IMG/VR virus record: IMGVR_UViG_3300032116_000166
Span: 1 to 64,000 of that record
Length of the DNA stretch: 64,000 nt
From: a virus
Strand: one strand, 5' to 3'
In this document: one piece after another, positions 1 through 8,600 of the stretch
Position numbering within the stretch: position 1 is the stretch's first letter
How the letters are laid out: each line of letters opens with the position of its first letter
Translations under genes and position numbers: made by a program
The notes under the pieces: generated by a model
Database searches by the model: none
Told to the model about the DNA's origin: nothing
Seen by the model: the letters and a program-made list of their open reading frames with translations, nothing else

Positions 1-2
1 AA

Positions 3-608
3 GAAGATTCATTGATCGTTCTACTTCCAATCGTTCGTGACGCCATGCTACGCCGTGTAGCCCGTACAATTGATCGTGCTATGATGTACGGTACAGGTGC
101 TACAACTGCTGATCCAGTTAAGGGCGTTGCTTCTTATGATCCAGTCGGCGAGCCCGGCGCAGTCACCCCTCTAGCTCCTACAGCTACTGTTACAGTTGCT
201 AACCTACGCAACCTACGTAAGAACATGGGTGCCTGGGGTCTAGATCCTTCCGAGCTAGTCTATGTTGTTTCTACAGAAGTCTACTATGACCTACTAGAAG
301 ACTCAACATTCCAGACAATGGACAAGGTTGGCACACAAGCTACACTACTAACCGGTCAGATCGGTTCTATCGCCAACACCCCAGTTGTTGTTAGCGGCGA
401 ACTACCTGCTAAGGCTGATGACGCTCTAGGCGCTTTCTGCTTTGCAACATCTAACTTCTTGGTTGGTAACCAGCGTGGTCTACGTGTTGACACTGACGAG
501 CTCATCGAGCGTCAGAGCCGTGTACTAGTAGCATCACTACGTACTGGCCTAACACAGTTGACAACAAATCTAGGAAGCGGTGTAAGAGCTCTACGCTTTA
601 ACGCCTAA
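3..608 (+). CDS. Major capsid protein, C-terminal part (5' end outside window)
   Basis: The reading frame is already open at the left edge (codons from base 3), so the true start lies upstream; the TTG at 12 is an internal Leu codon. The visible 202 residues look like the C-terminal half of an HK97-fold major capsid protein. They include the RRVARTIDRAMMYGTG segment typical of the spine-helix region, then mixed alpha/beta sequence with NLRNLRKNMGAWGLDP and a C-terminal segment (LIERQSRVLVASLRTG) like those at the end of this family. Position before a head-tail connector and a very strong terminator fits the most abundant virion protein. Leucine is almost always CTA here (about 19 of 24), unlike most neighbours. 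Family assignment is from motif resemblance and gene order. Confidence 0.8.
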   Translation, partial: EDSLIVLLPIVRDAMLRRVARTIDRAMMYGTGATTADPVKGVASYDPVGEPGAVTPLAPTATVTVANLRNLRKNMGAWGLDPSELVYVVSTEVYYDLLEDSTFQTMDKVGTQATLLTGQIGSIANTPVVVSGELPAKADDALGAFCFATSNFLVGNQRGLRVDTDELIERQSRVLVASLRTGLTQLTTNLGSGVRALRFNA

Positions 609-614
609 TCTACT

Positions 615-645
615 AAAACTGGGGACTGAAAGGTCCCCGGTTTTT
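615..645 (+). terminator. Strong Rho-independent terminator after the capsid gene
   Basis: GGGGAC at 621-626 pairs with GTCCCC at 633-638. The stem extends outward through C619/G640 and AAAA/TTTT, with loop TGAAAG and a run of five T at 641-645. It sits 7 bases after the capsid stop codon and should cap capsid transcription while letting some read-through reach the connector genes. Confidence 0.88.
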
Positions 646-675
646 CCAAAGGGTTGTACAAATCCTTTGGAAAAA
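641..675 (+). promoter_or_regulatory. Second hairpin overlapping the terminator T-tract
   Basis: A perfect 12-bp inverted repeat: TTTTTCCAAAGG at 641-652 and CCTTTGGAAAAA at 664-675, with an 11-base loop. Its left arm starts with the T-tract of the preceding terminator, so the two structures share bases. The right arm ends three bases before the Shine-Dalgarno AAGGAG (678-683) of the next gene. It could stabilise the 5' end of read-through mRNA or modulate termination; the function is inferred. Confidence 0.6.
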
Positions 676-688
676 CCAAGGAGAGGTC

Positions 689-1261
689 ATGGGAATTAGC
701 CTAGTTACTCTAAATGAATATAAAAACTACGTTGGTATCACCAGTCCCAACCAAGACACAAGTATAAGTGCCATCATTCCCAAAGTGAGTGAACTGGTAA
801 AGACCATTTGCCGTCGTACTTTTAAAGACTACCTTGATGAGTCAAAAGTTGAATACTTTGACGGCGGTGAGTGTTTTAACCTAGCAGAAGCACCTGTATT
901 ACAGATTCAAGGTCTTGAACAGAGTACAGACTATGGCAACAACTGGAATACTTTAACAGAGTACACAGACTGGGTATTTAAAAAGAGCAGTCAGCAGATT
1001 GTTCCGGTTAATCCTTCTCGCTACTTTGAAGATTTGATCAATGGCTATCGCGTTACTTATACCGCAGGTTACGAGATTCTTCCAGAAGACTTAAAGTTAG
1101 CTGTATTAGACTTGGTAACCTACTATCTCAAGAACGATGCAGCTGTACACAGTACAAAAGCTCCAGGCACCAATAGTGTACAGATCGAATACATATCAAC
1201 CACAAACATGCCGGCACACATCAAACGAGTGTTGGATTTGTATGTAATGAATTACAACTGA
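689..1261 (+). CDS. Head-tail connector / adaptor protein (gp6-like)
   Basis: A 190-residue protein with good Shine-Dalgarno AAGGAG six bases before ATG. The mainly helical N-terminus (residues 8-45, ending ICRRTFKDY), the central beta segment (VEYFDGGECFNLAEAPVLQI) and the helical end are the pattern of the phage gp6-like head-tail connector family. That family forms a ring under the portal. Its place directly after the capsid gene and before neck/tail genes agrees. The next gene starts one base after its stop, so translation is probably coupled. Assignment is by family pattern and synteny, not by a profile search. Confidence 0.75.
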   Translation: MGISLVTLNEYKNYVGITSPNQDTSISAIIPKVSELVKTICRRTFKDYLDESKVEYFDGGECFNLAEAPVLQIQGLEQSTDYGNNWNTLTEYTDWVFKKSSQQIVPVNPSRYFEDLINGYRVTYTAGYEILPEDLKLAVLDLVTYYLKNDAAVHSTKAPGTNSVQIEYISTTNMPAHIKRVLDLYVMNYN

Positions 1262-1262
1262 T

Positions 1263-2924
1263 ATGGCTCAGAAATCACAAACTCTATTGCAACTAGGAAA
1301 CAATATAGTATCTATACTTAAAACTAATGTGCGAGAGACAGTATTAGATACTAAAATACATTGCATACCAATAGACTTAGACACTCTTACAAAAACTTTA
1401 AGTACAGTAATACGTACTCCTAGAGTTATAGACAATTTTTTTGATAGAGGTCCACTAAATAGTGAAGGTAGTCCAGAGCAGATTCCTGAGTTTGCCAGAC
1501 TAGCTTTAACCTTGCTGAAAGATGCTAGTGGTTTAACTACAAAAATAGAAGCTAGTGATGTTCAAAATTACAAAGAGTGGCAGCTGTACATGAATGAACA
1601 GCACATGAAAGGTAATCTAAAGATACCACTAGAACAAGCCTTAGATATTCCGCTTAATTTAGAACAGGCAGAGCCAGGGTTTCCGGAAATTAGTATTGGT
1701 GCTTTAAGAAAAGACATTAGTGATTTTGTAAAAAAGCAGCATCGAAGTAATGTATATAAATATAACGCGCTACCAAAAGATTTTGTAAGTACACTCAATA
1801 GTTCAGATTTGGAAGTTCGAAAAAAATACTTACCAGCAGTAATACTGGACGATCGTGACGAAGCGATGGCTGTAATGTATTCTACTTTTAATACAACTGC
1901 TAATGCTTTGTACGAAAAGTTATTAAATAAAACTATTAAAAAGTATTTAATACAAGCCAACTATGAAAAATCTGGAACAAAGTATAGTCCAGGTTTTGAT
2001 AGAGGCCATACAATACTTACCGAAAACGGGCAAAAAATAGCAACAACCCCACTATTGGAAAAAATTGATCAAATACTATTTTCAGTAAATGAAAAACTAA
2101 AACAACAACAAAGTAGCACAGATAAAACAAAGCTGAAGCTGCTAATAAAAAAAGTAGAAGAACAGAGAGTATCCCTGTTAGATAAGTCAGTTTTAGGTAC
2201 TAGAATCAAAGCTAATTTAAATAAAGACTTCAGAAAAACCTTAGCATCATTAAATGCAAATATAGTACTCATACAGGATCGATTAGAAAATCAGTATGAC
2301 TATGCCCAAGTAGAGGGAGAGCTATCTAGAAATTTAGCGAAGATAGCAGAACAATTACTAAATGGACAGTTTTCTAGAACTCTTTTACAGGAAATAGAAT
2401 ACAGAGTTAATAGTATATTTGATGGTAAGTCTTTTCAAACAAATGTATCTGTAAATAAAAAATTGGATTTGAGAGTACCTGGCAAGTCAAAAGTTAATGT
2501 AAAAGTTAATGTTGATCGCATTAAAAGATCTAGTAATAAAAAACCAACAAGTAGACCGAAAATCACTATTCGCGAAACTCAGAATACGTACAATTTAGTA
2601 AATCTACCAATGTTGATGATGCAAATCAATGCCAGTCTGCATGATCAGATAAAGAAAAACATGGGCACCGGTAGTCGACAAGATGTTTTAAACTATCGCA
2701 CCGGTCGTTTTGCACAATCTGCACGAGTAGAGCGTCTCAGTGAAAGTCGTCAAGGCATGATAACTGCTTTTTACAGTTACATGAAAAATCCCTACGCAAC
2801 TTTCAGCCGTGGTGGCCGTCAAGAACGTCCATACACCCGTGACCCTAAACTGCTAATTTCCAAAAGTATCAGAGAACTTGCAGGAACCCAAGTGGCCAAC
2901 CGTATGAGGGCAGTATTAGTATGA
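1263..2924 (+). CDS. Large neck/structural protein, unknown family
   Basis: A 553-residue protein that I do not recognise. It is lysine-rich and largely helical, with probable coiled coil around residues 270-370 (KLKQQQSS, KKVEEQRVSLLDK). From about residue 455 it changes to an Arg-rich, more compact C-terminal part (RTGRFAQSARVERLSE, NPYATFSRGGRQERPYTRDPK). This part resembles the conserved tail of phage neck/tail-completion proteins. Codon use also changes there: AGA and ATA dominate the first 1.3 kb, CGT/CGC the last 0.28 kb, suggesting a conserved core fused to a diverged extension. It overlaps the next gene by 4 bases (ATGA). By position it should act at the head-tail junction. Confidence 0.7.
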   Translation: MAQKSQTLLQLGNNIVSILKTNVRETVLDTKIHCIPIDLDTLTKTLSTVIRTPRVIDNFFDRGPLNSEGSPEQIPEFARLALTLLKDASGLTTKIEASDVQNYKEWQLYMNEQHMKGNLKIPLEQALDIPLNLEQAEPGFPEISIGALRKDISDFVKKQHRSNVYKYNALPKDFVSTLNSSDLEVRKKYLPAVILDDRDEAMAVMYSTFNTTANALYEKLLNKTIKKYLIQANYEKSGTKYSPGFDRGHTILTENGQKIATTPLLEKIDQILFSVNEKLKQQQSSTDKTKLKLLIKKVEEQRVSLLDKSVLGTRIKANLNKDFRKTLASLNANIVLIQDRLENQYDYAQVEGELSRNLAKIAEQLLNGQFSRTLLQEIEYRVNSIFDGKSFQTNVSVNKKLDLRVPGKSKVNVKVNVDRIKRSSNKKPTSRPKITIRETQNTYNLVNLPMLMMQINASLHDQIKKNMGTGSRQDVLNYRTGRFAQSARVERLSESRQGMITAFYSYMKNPYATFSRGGRQERPYTRDPKLLISKSIRELAGTQVANRMRAVLV

Positions 2925-3352
2925 GTAAGCGAACCAGTATTGTAAAAGCCCTGGCAGACAAGTTTAAAGAGATAAATGGTAGCTCACCCTATTCCATCGA
3001 CCTATACAACAACAGTTTTAATAAACTGAAGTTTTGGGATGAAGTACAAGATTTTCCTTGTGTTTATGTAACACCAGGAACCGAAATGAGAGAATACCTT
3101 CCAAGTGACTTTAGATGGGGATACTTGGGAGTATGTGTCAAGGTATACTGTAAGGGCGAAGACGCTCAGTCTCAGTTAGAGGCCTTGCTACAAGACCTGG
3201 AGACTTGTATTGATAACAACAGAGTTCTCCAGTATGATGGTTCAAACGAAACCACAGAAATTTTAATAACCAGCATCACAACAGATGAGGGATTATTAGA
3301 CCCCTATGCAATAGGGGAAATAAATCTACAGGTCAGATATCAGGTCATGTAG
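2921..3352 (+). CDS. Tail terminator / tail completion protein
   Basis: A 143-residue protein starting inside the upstream stop (ATGA). It has an N-terminal helix (SIVKALADKFKEI), a central beta region with PCVYVTPGTEMREY, and a long helix (SQLEALLQDLETCIDNN) before a final pair of strands (GEINLQVRYQV). This alpha/beta layout, small size and location just before the tube gene match the lambda gpU / T5-type tail terminator family, which caps the tail tube and joins it to the head. It is assigned from layout and position; a head-closure protein is the main alternative. Confidence 0.68.
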   Translation: MSKRTSIVKALADKFKEINGSSPYSIDLYNNSFNKLKFWDEVQDFPCVYVTPGTEMREYLPSDFRWGYLGVCVKVYCKGEDAQSQLEALLQDLETCIDNNRVLQYDGSNETTEILITSITTDEGLLDPYAIGEINLQVRYQVM

Positions 3353-3429
3353 AACTAATGCTGATTAACCCATCACAGATAAAGATCTAGTAAGGGTGAT
3401 TTCAGCACACAGCCTTAAAGGAAAAAATT

Positions 3430-4680
3430 ATGGCAGTTAATTTAATTAGAAATGCGAGAGTATTTTTCACAACCGGACTAGACTCAGTCACTGGTAAGAT
3501 TTTACCAGCAACTGCTCGTACCGCAGCCAATACCTATGAGTTGCAACCACTTGATGGAATGAGTTTTAGTCAAAATACAACTCTAGAAACTGTAACACTA
3601 GCAGAAAGTGGTAGCACTCCAAGCCGTGGTCAGCGCAGTTTTGCAACCAGTCTAGATCCAGTAGATTGGAGCTTCTCTACATATATTCGTCCAAGAATGA
3701 GTGATGGTTCCGCCGCAGTTGCTGGACTTGACAGCGGCGACTATGTTCGCTGCGAAGAATCAGTACTGTGGAATGCAATGTTTTCAGCTGTTGCTGTTGA
3801 CGTTAGCACTACTACAGCTCTACCAGCAACAACTAACGCAGCCTATAGCGAAACAGCATCTACCGGTACCACAAACGTTCCAGTATCTACAGTCACTACA
3901 GTAAACAGCAACTTAAACCAACTACTACGTTTTGGTTTAATTGTTATGTTTGATGACACAACTATCCTAATTCACAATTGCGTGGTAGATCAAGCCAGCA
4001 TCGACTTCGGCCTAGATCAAATTGGTACTATTGCTTGGACAGGCAAAGGTACTGAATTAGAAGTTATGGGTACTGCTGGTACTGTGCCAAGCGCCGGTAC
4101 GTTTGGTGGTGGGCTAAGCGGTGTCTTCACTCCAAAGTCAACAAGTGCCAAGTATATTACAAACAGATTGAGCGCTGTTCAGCTGGCCTCTACTGCTGGT
4201 AAGTATGGTCAGAGTGCTGTTAACTACGTATTCCCAATTACTGGTGGTAATATTACTATTGCTAACAATGTAACATATCTAGTACCAGCAGCAATGGGCA
4301 CAGTTAACAAGCCTATTGACTACTACACAGGTACTCGTTCTATTACTGGTAATCTAACAGCTTATCTAAGAACTGGTAGTACTGACAGCGTAGGTCTAAT
4401 GTCTACTCTGTTAACACAGGCCAGCAGCTTCGATCAAAATCAGTTCGCAGTCACACTAGGCCTCGGTGGCAGCATTACAGCACCAACATCTACAGCAATG
4501 GAAAACAAGCTAATTATTAGCCTACCATCAGCCATGCTACAGATTCCTCAAGTTAATACAGAACAAGTAGTTAGTACTACAATTAACTTTACAGCTCAGG
4601 GTGCTAACGGCAGCAATAACTATGACATTGATCAGAAGAATGAAATGACAATCTCATACTACGCCGGTCCAGCAGTATAA
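3430..4680 (+). CDS. Major tail tube protein
   Basis: A 416-residue, Ser/Thr/Ala/Gly-rich beta protein whose start (MAVNLIRNARVFFTTGLD) and mid-region (QPLDGMSFSQNTTLETVTL) resemble siphophage major tail proteins. Shine-Dalgarno AAAGGAAAA lies just before the ATG. The C-terminal part (TGNLTAYLRTGS, VSTTINFTAQG) looks like the strands of the tube fold. It is followed by a strong hairpin before the chaperone genes, as expected when the tube protein must be made in large excess. A 77-base gap before it holds an imperfect GCTGA...TCAGC dyad (about 3360-3406). No sheath gene is present, which argues for a siphovirus-type tail. Confidence 0.85.
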   Translation: MAVNLIRNARVFFTTGLDSVTGKILPATARTAANTYELQPLDGMSFSQNTTLETVTLAESGSTPSRGQRSFATSLDPVDWSFSTYIRPRMSDGSAAVAGLDSGDYVRCEESVLWNAMFSAVAVDVSTTTALPATTNAAYSETASTGTTNVPVSTVTTVNSNLNQLLRFGLIVMFDDTTILIHNCVVDQASIDFGLDQIGTIAWTGKGTELEVMGTAGTVPSAGTFGGGLSGVFTPKSTSAKYITNRLSAVQLASTAGKYGQSAVNYVFPITGGNITIANNVTYLVPAAMGTVNKPIDYYTGTRSITGNLTAYLRTGSTDSVGLMSTLLTQASSFDQNQFAVTLGLGGSITAPTSTAMENKLIISLPSAMLQIPQVNTEQVVSTTINFTAQGANGSNNYDIDQKNEMTISYYAGPAV

Positions 4681-4691
4681 TTTAATAACTA

Positions 4692-4724
4692 AATAAGTAG
4701 AGCACAACTAGTGCTCTACTTATT
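4692..4724 (+). terminator. Terminator-like hairpin after tail tube gene
   Basis: A perfect 14-bp stem: AATAAGTAGAGCAC at 4692-4705 and GTGCTCTACTTATT at 4711-4724, loop AACTA. The following T-tract is poor (ends TTATTAAC), so it is probably a partial terminator or mRNA 3'-end stabiliser lowering expression of the chaperones relative to the tube. Confidence 0.65.
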
Positions 4725-4741
4725 AACAACAAGGATAATTC

Positions 4742-5185
4742 ATGACAGAAAACGCAAGTGGCTCACAAGTAAATTTATCACTAAAGAGCCTTTTAGTACC
4801 TAGTAAAACAGTCGAGGTTGATTTTCCTGGATTTAGTGGTTTTAAAGTTAAGTTGAGCTTCCTCAGCCGCGAGACCCTTGTCTCGATCCGGAAGAAGGCA
4901 ACTAAAATGACGTTTAAAAATCGTCAACCAGTTGAAGAATTAAATGACGACCTGTTCCTACAATTATATGTACAGGCTTCTATCAAGGGCTGGAGTGGCT
5001 TTAAGTTGGCCTATCTAGAACAATTGGCTCCAGTAGACTTGGAAGGCCAAGACCTTGAAAACGAACTAGGCTATTCAGAAGACAATGCGCTTTTCTTAAT
5101 GAAGAACAGTAGTAACTTTGACGCTTGGGTCTCAGAGCAGGTCACTGAACTGGGAAACTTTCAGAGCAGCAACGCCAAGAAGTAA
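4742..5185 (+). CDS. Tail assembly chaperone, short form (gpG-like)
   Basis: A 147-residue protein between the tube and tape measure genes, the standard place of the lambda gpG equivalent. It has a beta N-terminus (PSKTVEVDFPGFSGFKVKLSFLS) followed by helices. Near its 3' end lies the slippery heptamer GGGAAAC in the correct phase (G GGA AAC). The -1 frame downstream is open into the next reading frame. The short form binds the tape measure protein; the longer frameshift product recruits tube subunits (known for lambda gpG/gpGT). Shine-Dalgarno AAGGATAA precedes the ATG. Confidence 0.8.
   Translation: MTENASGSQVNLSLKSLLVPSKTVEVDFPGFSGFKVKLSFLSRETLVSIRKKATKMTFKNRQPVEELNDDLFLQLYVQASIKGWSGFKLAYLEQLAPVDLEGQDLENELGYSEDNALFLMKNSSNFDAWVSEQVTELGNFQSSNAKK
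5152..5158 (+). other. Programmed -1 ribosomal frameshift site GGGAAAC
   Basis: This X XXY YYZ heptamer is in phase with the upstream frame (CTG GGA AAC). The -1 frame has its last stop at 5146-5148, just before the heptamer, and then stays open to 5544, through the zero-frame stop at 5183. Lambda uses GGGAAAG at the equivalent place. The predicted fusion is 139 + 128 = 267 residues. Confidence 0.85.
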
Positions 5186-5544
5186 CCAACAGTCTAGAGT
5201 CTTACTTTGAAAATTCCAGACATGGAATGACAAAGGCTCAATATTTTGAAATGTGTGAATTGTTGGGTTCTGAGATTAAAGAATCAGAAATACCTGTTGA
5301 ATTTGATGATCTACTAGTAGAAGTTCAAGAGGCCATGCAGATTTACGGCAATCTACAAGATTGCTGGGATTACATGGGCGGAAACTATATAGGAAAAAAC
5401 TTTAATTATATAGAAACAGTATTTAAATTCTACAATATAGAGCCAGATCAATATAAGCAATACTATGACTTATTGATGACTATAGATCGTATACGAACCA
5501 AACAAATTCAAGACAGTAAGCCCAAAGATACCAAAGCCCGCTAA
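5158..5544 (+). CDS. Tail assembly chaperone, frameshift extension (gpT-like)
   Basis: This frame adds 128 residues to the upstream chaperone after the -1 shift at GGGAAAC. An internal ATG at 5227 would give a 105-residue protein, but no Shine-Dalgarno precedes it, so independent initiation is doubtful. The segment is acidic and helical with an aromatic core (CWDYMGGNYIGKN, FKFYNIEPDQYKQYYDLL). This is the usual look of T-domains that contact the tube protein. The frame ends inside the left arm of the following terminator, which separates it from the tape measure unit. Confidence 0.78.
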   Translation, partial: LSEQQRQEVTNSLESYFENSRHGMTKAQYFEMCELLGSEIKESEIPVEFDDLLVEVQEAMQIYGNLQDCWDYMGGNYIGKNFNYIETVFKFYNIEPDQYKQYYDLLMTIDRIRTKQIQDSKPKDTKAR

Positions 5545-5559
5545 ACAGCGGGCTTTTTT
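5533..5559 (+). terminator. Rho-independent terminator before the tape measure unit
   Basis: A perfect 10-bp stem: AAAGCCCGCT at 5533-5542 and AGCGGGCTTT at 5547-5556, loop AAAC, then T's to 5559. It overlaps the end of the chaperone frame and lies just upstream of a consensus promoter. Confidence 0.9.
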
Positions 5560-5581
5560 ATTGCATACAAAAAATAAGGGC

Positions 5582-5610
5582 TTGACACCACACCCCCATA
5601 GTGGTATAAT
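5582..5610 (+). promoter_or_regulatory. Consensus sigma-70 promoter for tape measure gene
   Basis: Perfect TTGACA (5582-5587), 17-bp spacer, perfect TATAAT (5605-5610), with extended -10 TG at 5602-5603. The leader to the tape measure start at 5663 is about 45 bases and ends with CAGGAGAAAAT. Confidence 0.92.
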
Positions 5611-5662
5611 TTGTAGGTCAAAGTGTCAACACACTAAATTTTTGTCGTTGCCAGGAGAAAAT

Positions 5663-8600
5663 ATGGCAGATAATACAAGTACATTCGTCCTAAAGGTAAA
5701 AACCGAAGGCATGGATCAAGCCCAGAGCCAAAGTCAAGCCATTAGGAACAACCTAGAGGGTGCTCAAAGAGCAGCCTCCGGCACAGCAACTGGCCGCGTT
5801 GCTAGAAGTGCAGCAGCTCAGCCTACTGGTAGAGCCGGGGCATCTGCTGGCGTTTTTACTGGACCAGAAGTAGAAGACTACAACAGAGCATCTGGTGCTG
5901 CAGGCAAAGCAGGTGGCACAGCTCGTGACTTTGCAGACCAAGCTCGTGGGCTTGGTGGATTGGTACGCCTGTACGCCACTGTAGCAGCCAACGCATTTGC
6001 TGCCGCTGCAGCGTTTGGTGCGTTAAGCAGAGCTATGGATACCAGCAATATGGTCAAAGGATTGGACCAGCTAGGTGCAGCCAGTGGTGTAGCTCTTGGC
6101 AACCTGAGCAAAAGATTGTTTTTAGCCACAGACGGTGCAGTTAGTCTACGTGAGGCCATGGAAGCCACAGCCAAAGCCAGCGGTGCAGGCCTTAGTAGTG
6201 ACCAGATCCTAAAGCTGGGTGATGTAGCAAAGAAAGCCTCTCAGACTCTAGGCGTAAACATGACAGACGCTTTAAGTCGTTTGAGTCGCGGTATTACAAA
6301 GTTAGAACCTGAACTATTAGACGAATTGGGTATTTTCGTAAAGATTGACGATGCCGCATCTAAGTATGCTCTTAGCGTTGGCAAGAGTACTTCAGCCCTA
6401 ACAGATTTTGAACGTCGTCAGGCTTTTGCGAACGCGGTGTTGGAGCAAGGCAATAAGAAGTTTGGTGAAGTAAATATAGACATCAATCCATACACAAAAC
6501 TAGCTGCGACCTTTCAAAACCTAACACAAACAATCCTTGAGTTCGTAAATAAGGGATTGGCACCCATAGCAAAGATATTTGCTGACAACTCTGTCCTACT
6601 TGGCGCAGCGTTTGCTTTTATAGCTACCAAAGTACTAAAGATGGCCATTCCTGCTCTTGGTGAGTGGCAGACCCAGTTAGTAAAAACAGCCGAAACTGCA
6701 AAAGAAAAAGCGCAAGCAATAAATACTGCCTTCGGTGAGGCTTGGGTAGATCGTTGGGAAAATCGTTTAAAGTTGCCAGAATTAAGAGCAGGCGTAAAAG
6801 AAGCCGCATCTGAATTGAAAAAGATGGGTTTAGCTTCTGTTTTTGACAAGACTGCTATTGGTGAAGGATATAATGCTTTAATAAAAGGCGAAGCACTATC
6901 TGCCAAACAAATTGCTGCTACAAAACTGGCCATTACGTCTAATAAAGAAGAAATAATGGCTCTGAGCAGGGTACAAACCGCTCAAAGCGCAGCTCGCACA
7001 GCGGAACTGCAAAAAGAAATCATCCAACTAGAAGCAATTATTGCACTTGAAGCAAAAAGAGCAACACTTAGCTTAGCCGAAACTAACATCGGCACTGCAG
7101 CAGAAGAGCAGCCCGGATTTTTTAGCGGAGAGGCTCAAAGAAATAGAAGAGCCAAAGGAGCATCTACTACCGCTATAGCCCTTGCAGAATTGGCAGCAAT
7201 ACCCGGCCAGACCATGGAAAAGGGTTTTGGCGATGCCATGAAAAACATGAAGGCCAATCTTGAAAAGCAAGGTGTTGGGTTCGTTAAGCGTTGGTCTACA
7301 CTAGCAGTAGGTGCTCTTGCCAGTGCCACAACCGCCATAGGAACTTTTATAGCCTCCATTACAGCTTGGATTGGCGTGTTTATGGCTGTTGGTTTTGCTA
7401 TCTATGGAGCACTAAAGTACTTTAGTGCCACCAAGAAAGAAAGCGAATTAACCAGTGAAGCAATAACCCGACTAGATGACGCATCAAAGAGCGCACAACT
7501 TACCCTAGAAAAGTTGTCAATGTCTAAAGACCCACTGGAGTCTTTGAGCGTTCAGACAATACAAGCCAAAGCAAACGCCCTAAAAGAACTAGGCGACAGC
7601 GGAGCACTGGCTGTTAAGAGAGCCTTTGATGAAATATCAAAGATGAATGCCGGAGACCAGTTCTTAAACTGGGTATCAAAACTTTGGGGCGGAGACGTAC
7701 AAACCAAGCTTTCCGAGGGCCTGGCCGACAGCATTAAAAACTCATTCAAACTTGCAGAAGATACAAAACTTACTCAAGAAGCCAAAAAATCAATAGAAGG
7801 TATACTTGGTACATCTATTCAAAGTGCTAACTTGGAACAGGTTATTAAAAAGGTCGCCGCTAGTGGTGATGACGGAAAACTAAAACAAATAGTAAAAATT
7901 ATTGAAAGCATGGGCAATGCAGCAGCTATAAGTGCTGCAAAGGGTACCGAGCTAAAAGAAAGTATAGCAAAAGTTACCACAGGCATTCAGGAATTTAATA
8001 GAAGCATAGTTCCAACCGACAGTCTATCAAAGATAGCACAGGATAGTGCTGTAGCAGCTCAAAAGTTGGGCATGGCATTAGCAGATCCTGTGCAGGCTTT
8101 AACAGCAATGAGAGACGTTTCTGGCAGTGTGGACATGTTGAGCATATTCCCTGCAGATGTTGCTAAAAACTTAATGAGCTACAATGACGAGCTTAATGCT
8201 GTAGCCAACAGTGTGGTTGCAGCAAAAAATGCTACGGCTTCTTATGATAAAGAAATCGAAAATCTAAATAAAGAAATCAAAAAACTGGGTACGTCAGGCG
8301 CTGGTGTTAATACAAAAGCATTGGTTGACCAGTACAAGCAACAAATAGAAGCTATTGAAGCTAAAAAACTAGAATTAAAAGCCGAAATTGATGCTGATAC
8401 TGGAAGAATTAAGGGTGTATTTGATCAGGCAGTAAGATCTAGTTTAATCCTATCTGCCGAACAAATGGCCGCCAGACTGGCTGTTGAGATGAACAAAGCC
8501 CAGTCCGTAGTAAAAGGTGCAATGGCCGGCTTATTGGGAGATACCGTAGGCGGTATCAGAATGAGAGCAGAATTAGAAAAGCGCTCTATAGATGCCAATA

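Noticed and set aside
1568-1960. A 130-codon minus-strand frame in the neck gene
   Set aside because: Low-complexity product rich in Ser/Phe/Leu, wholly antisense to a coding region and lacking a Shine-Dalgarno.
5561-5662. Extended N-terminus of the tape measure protein
   Set aside because: These in-frame codons overlap the terminator tail and the promoter, so they are untranscribed; ATG at 5663 has AGGAG.
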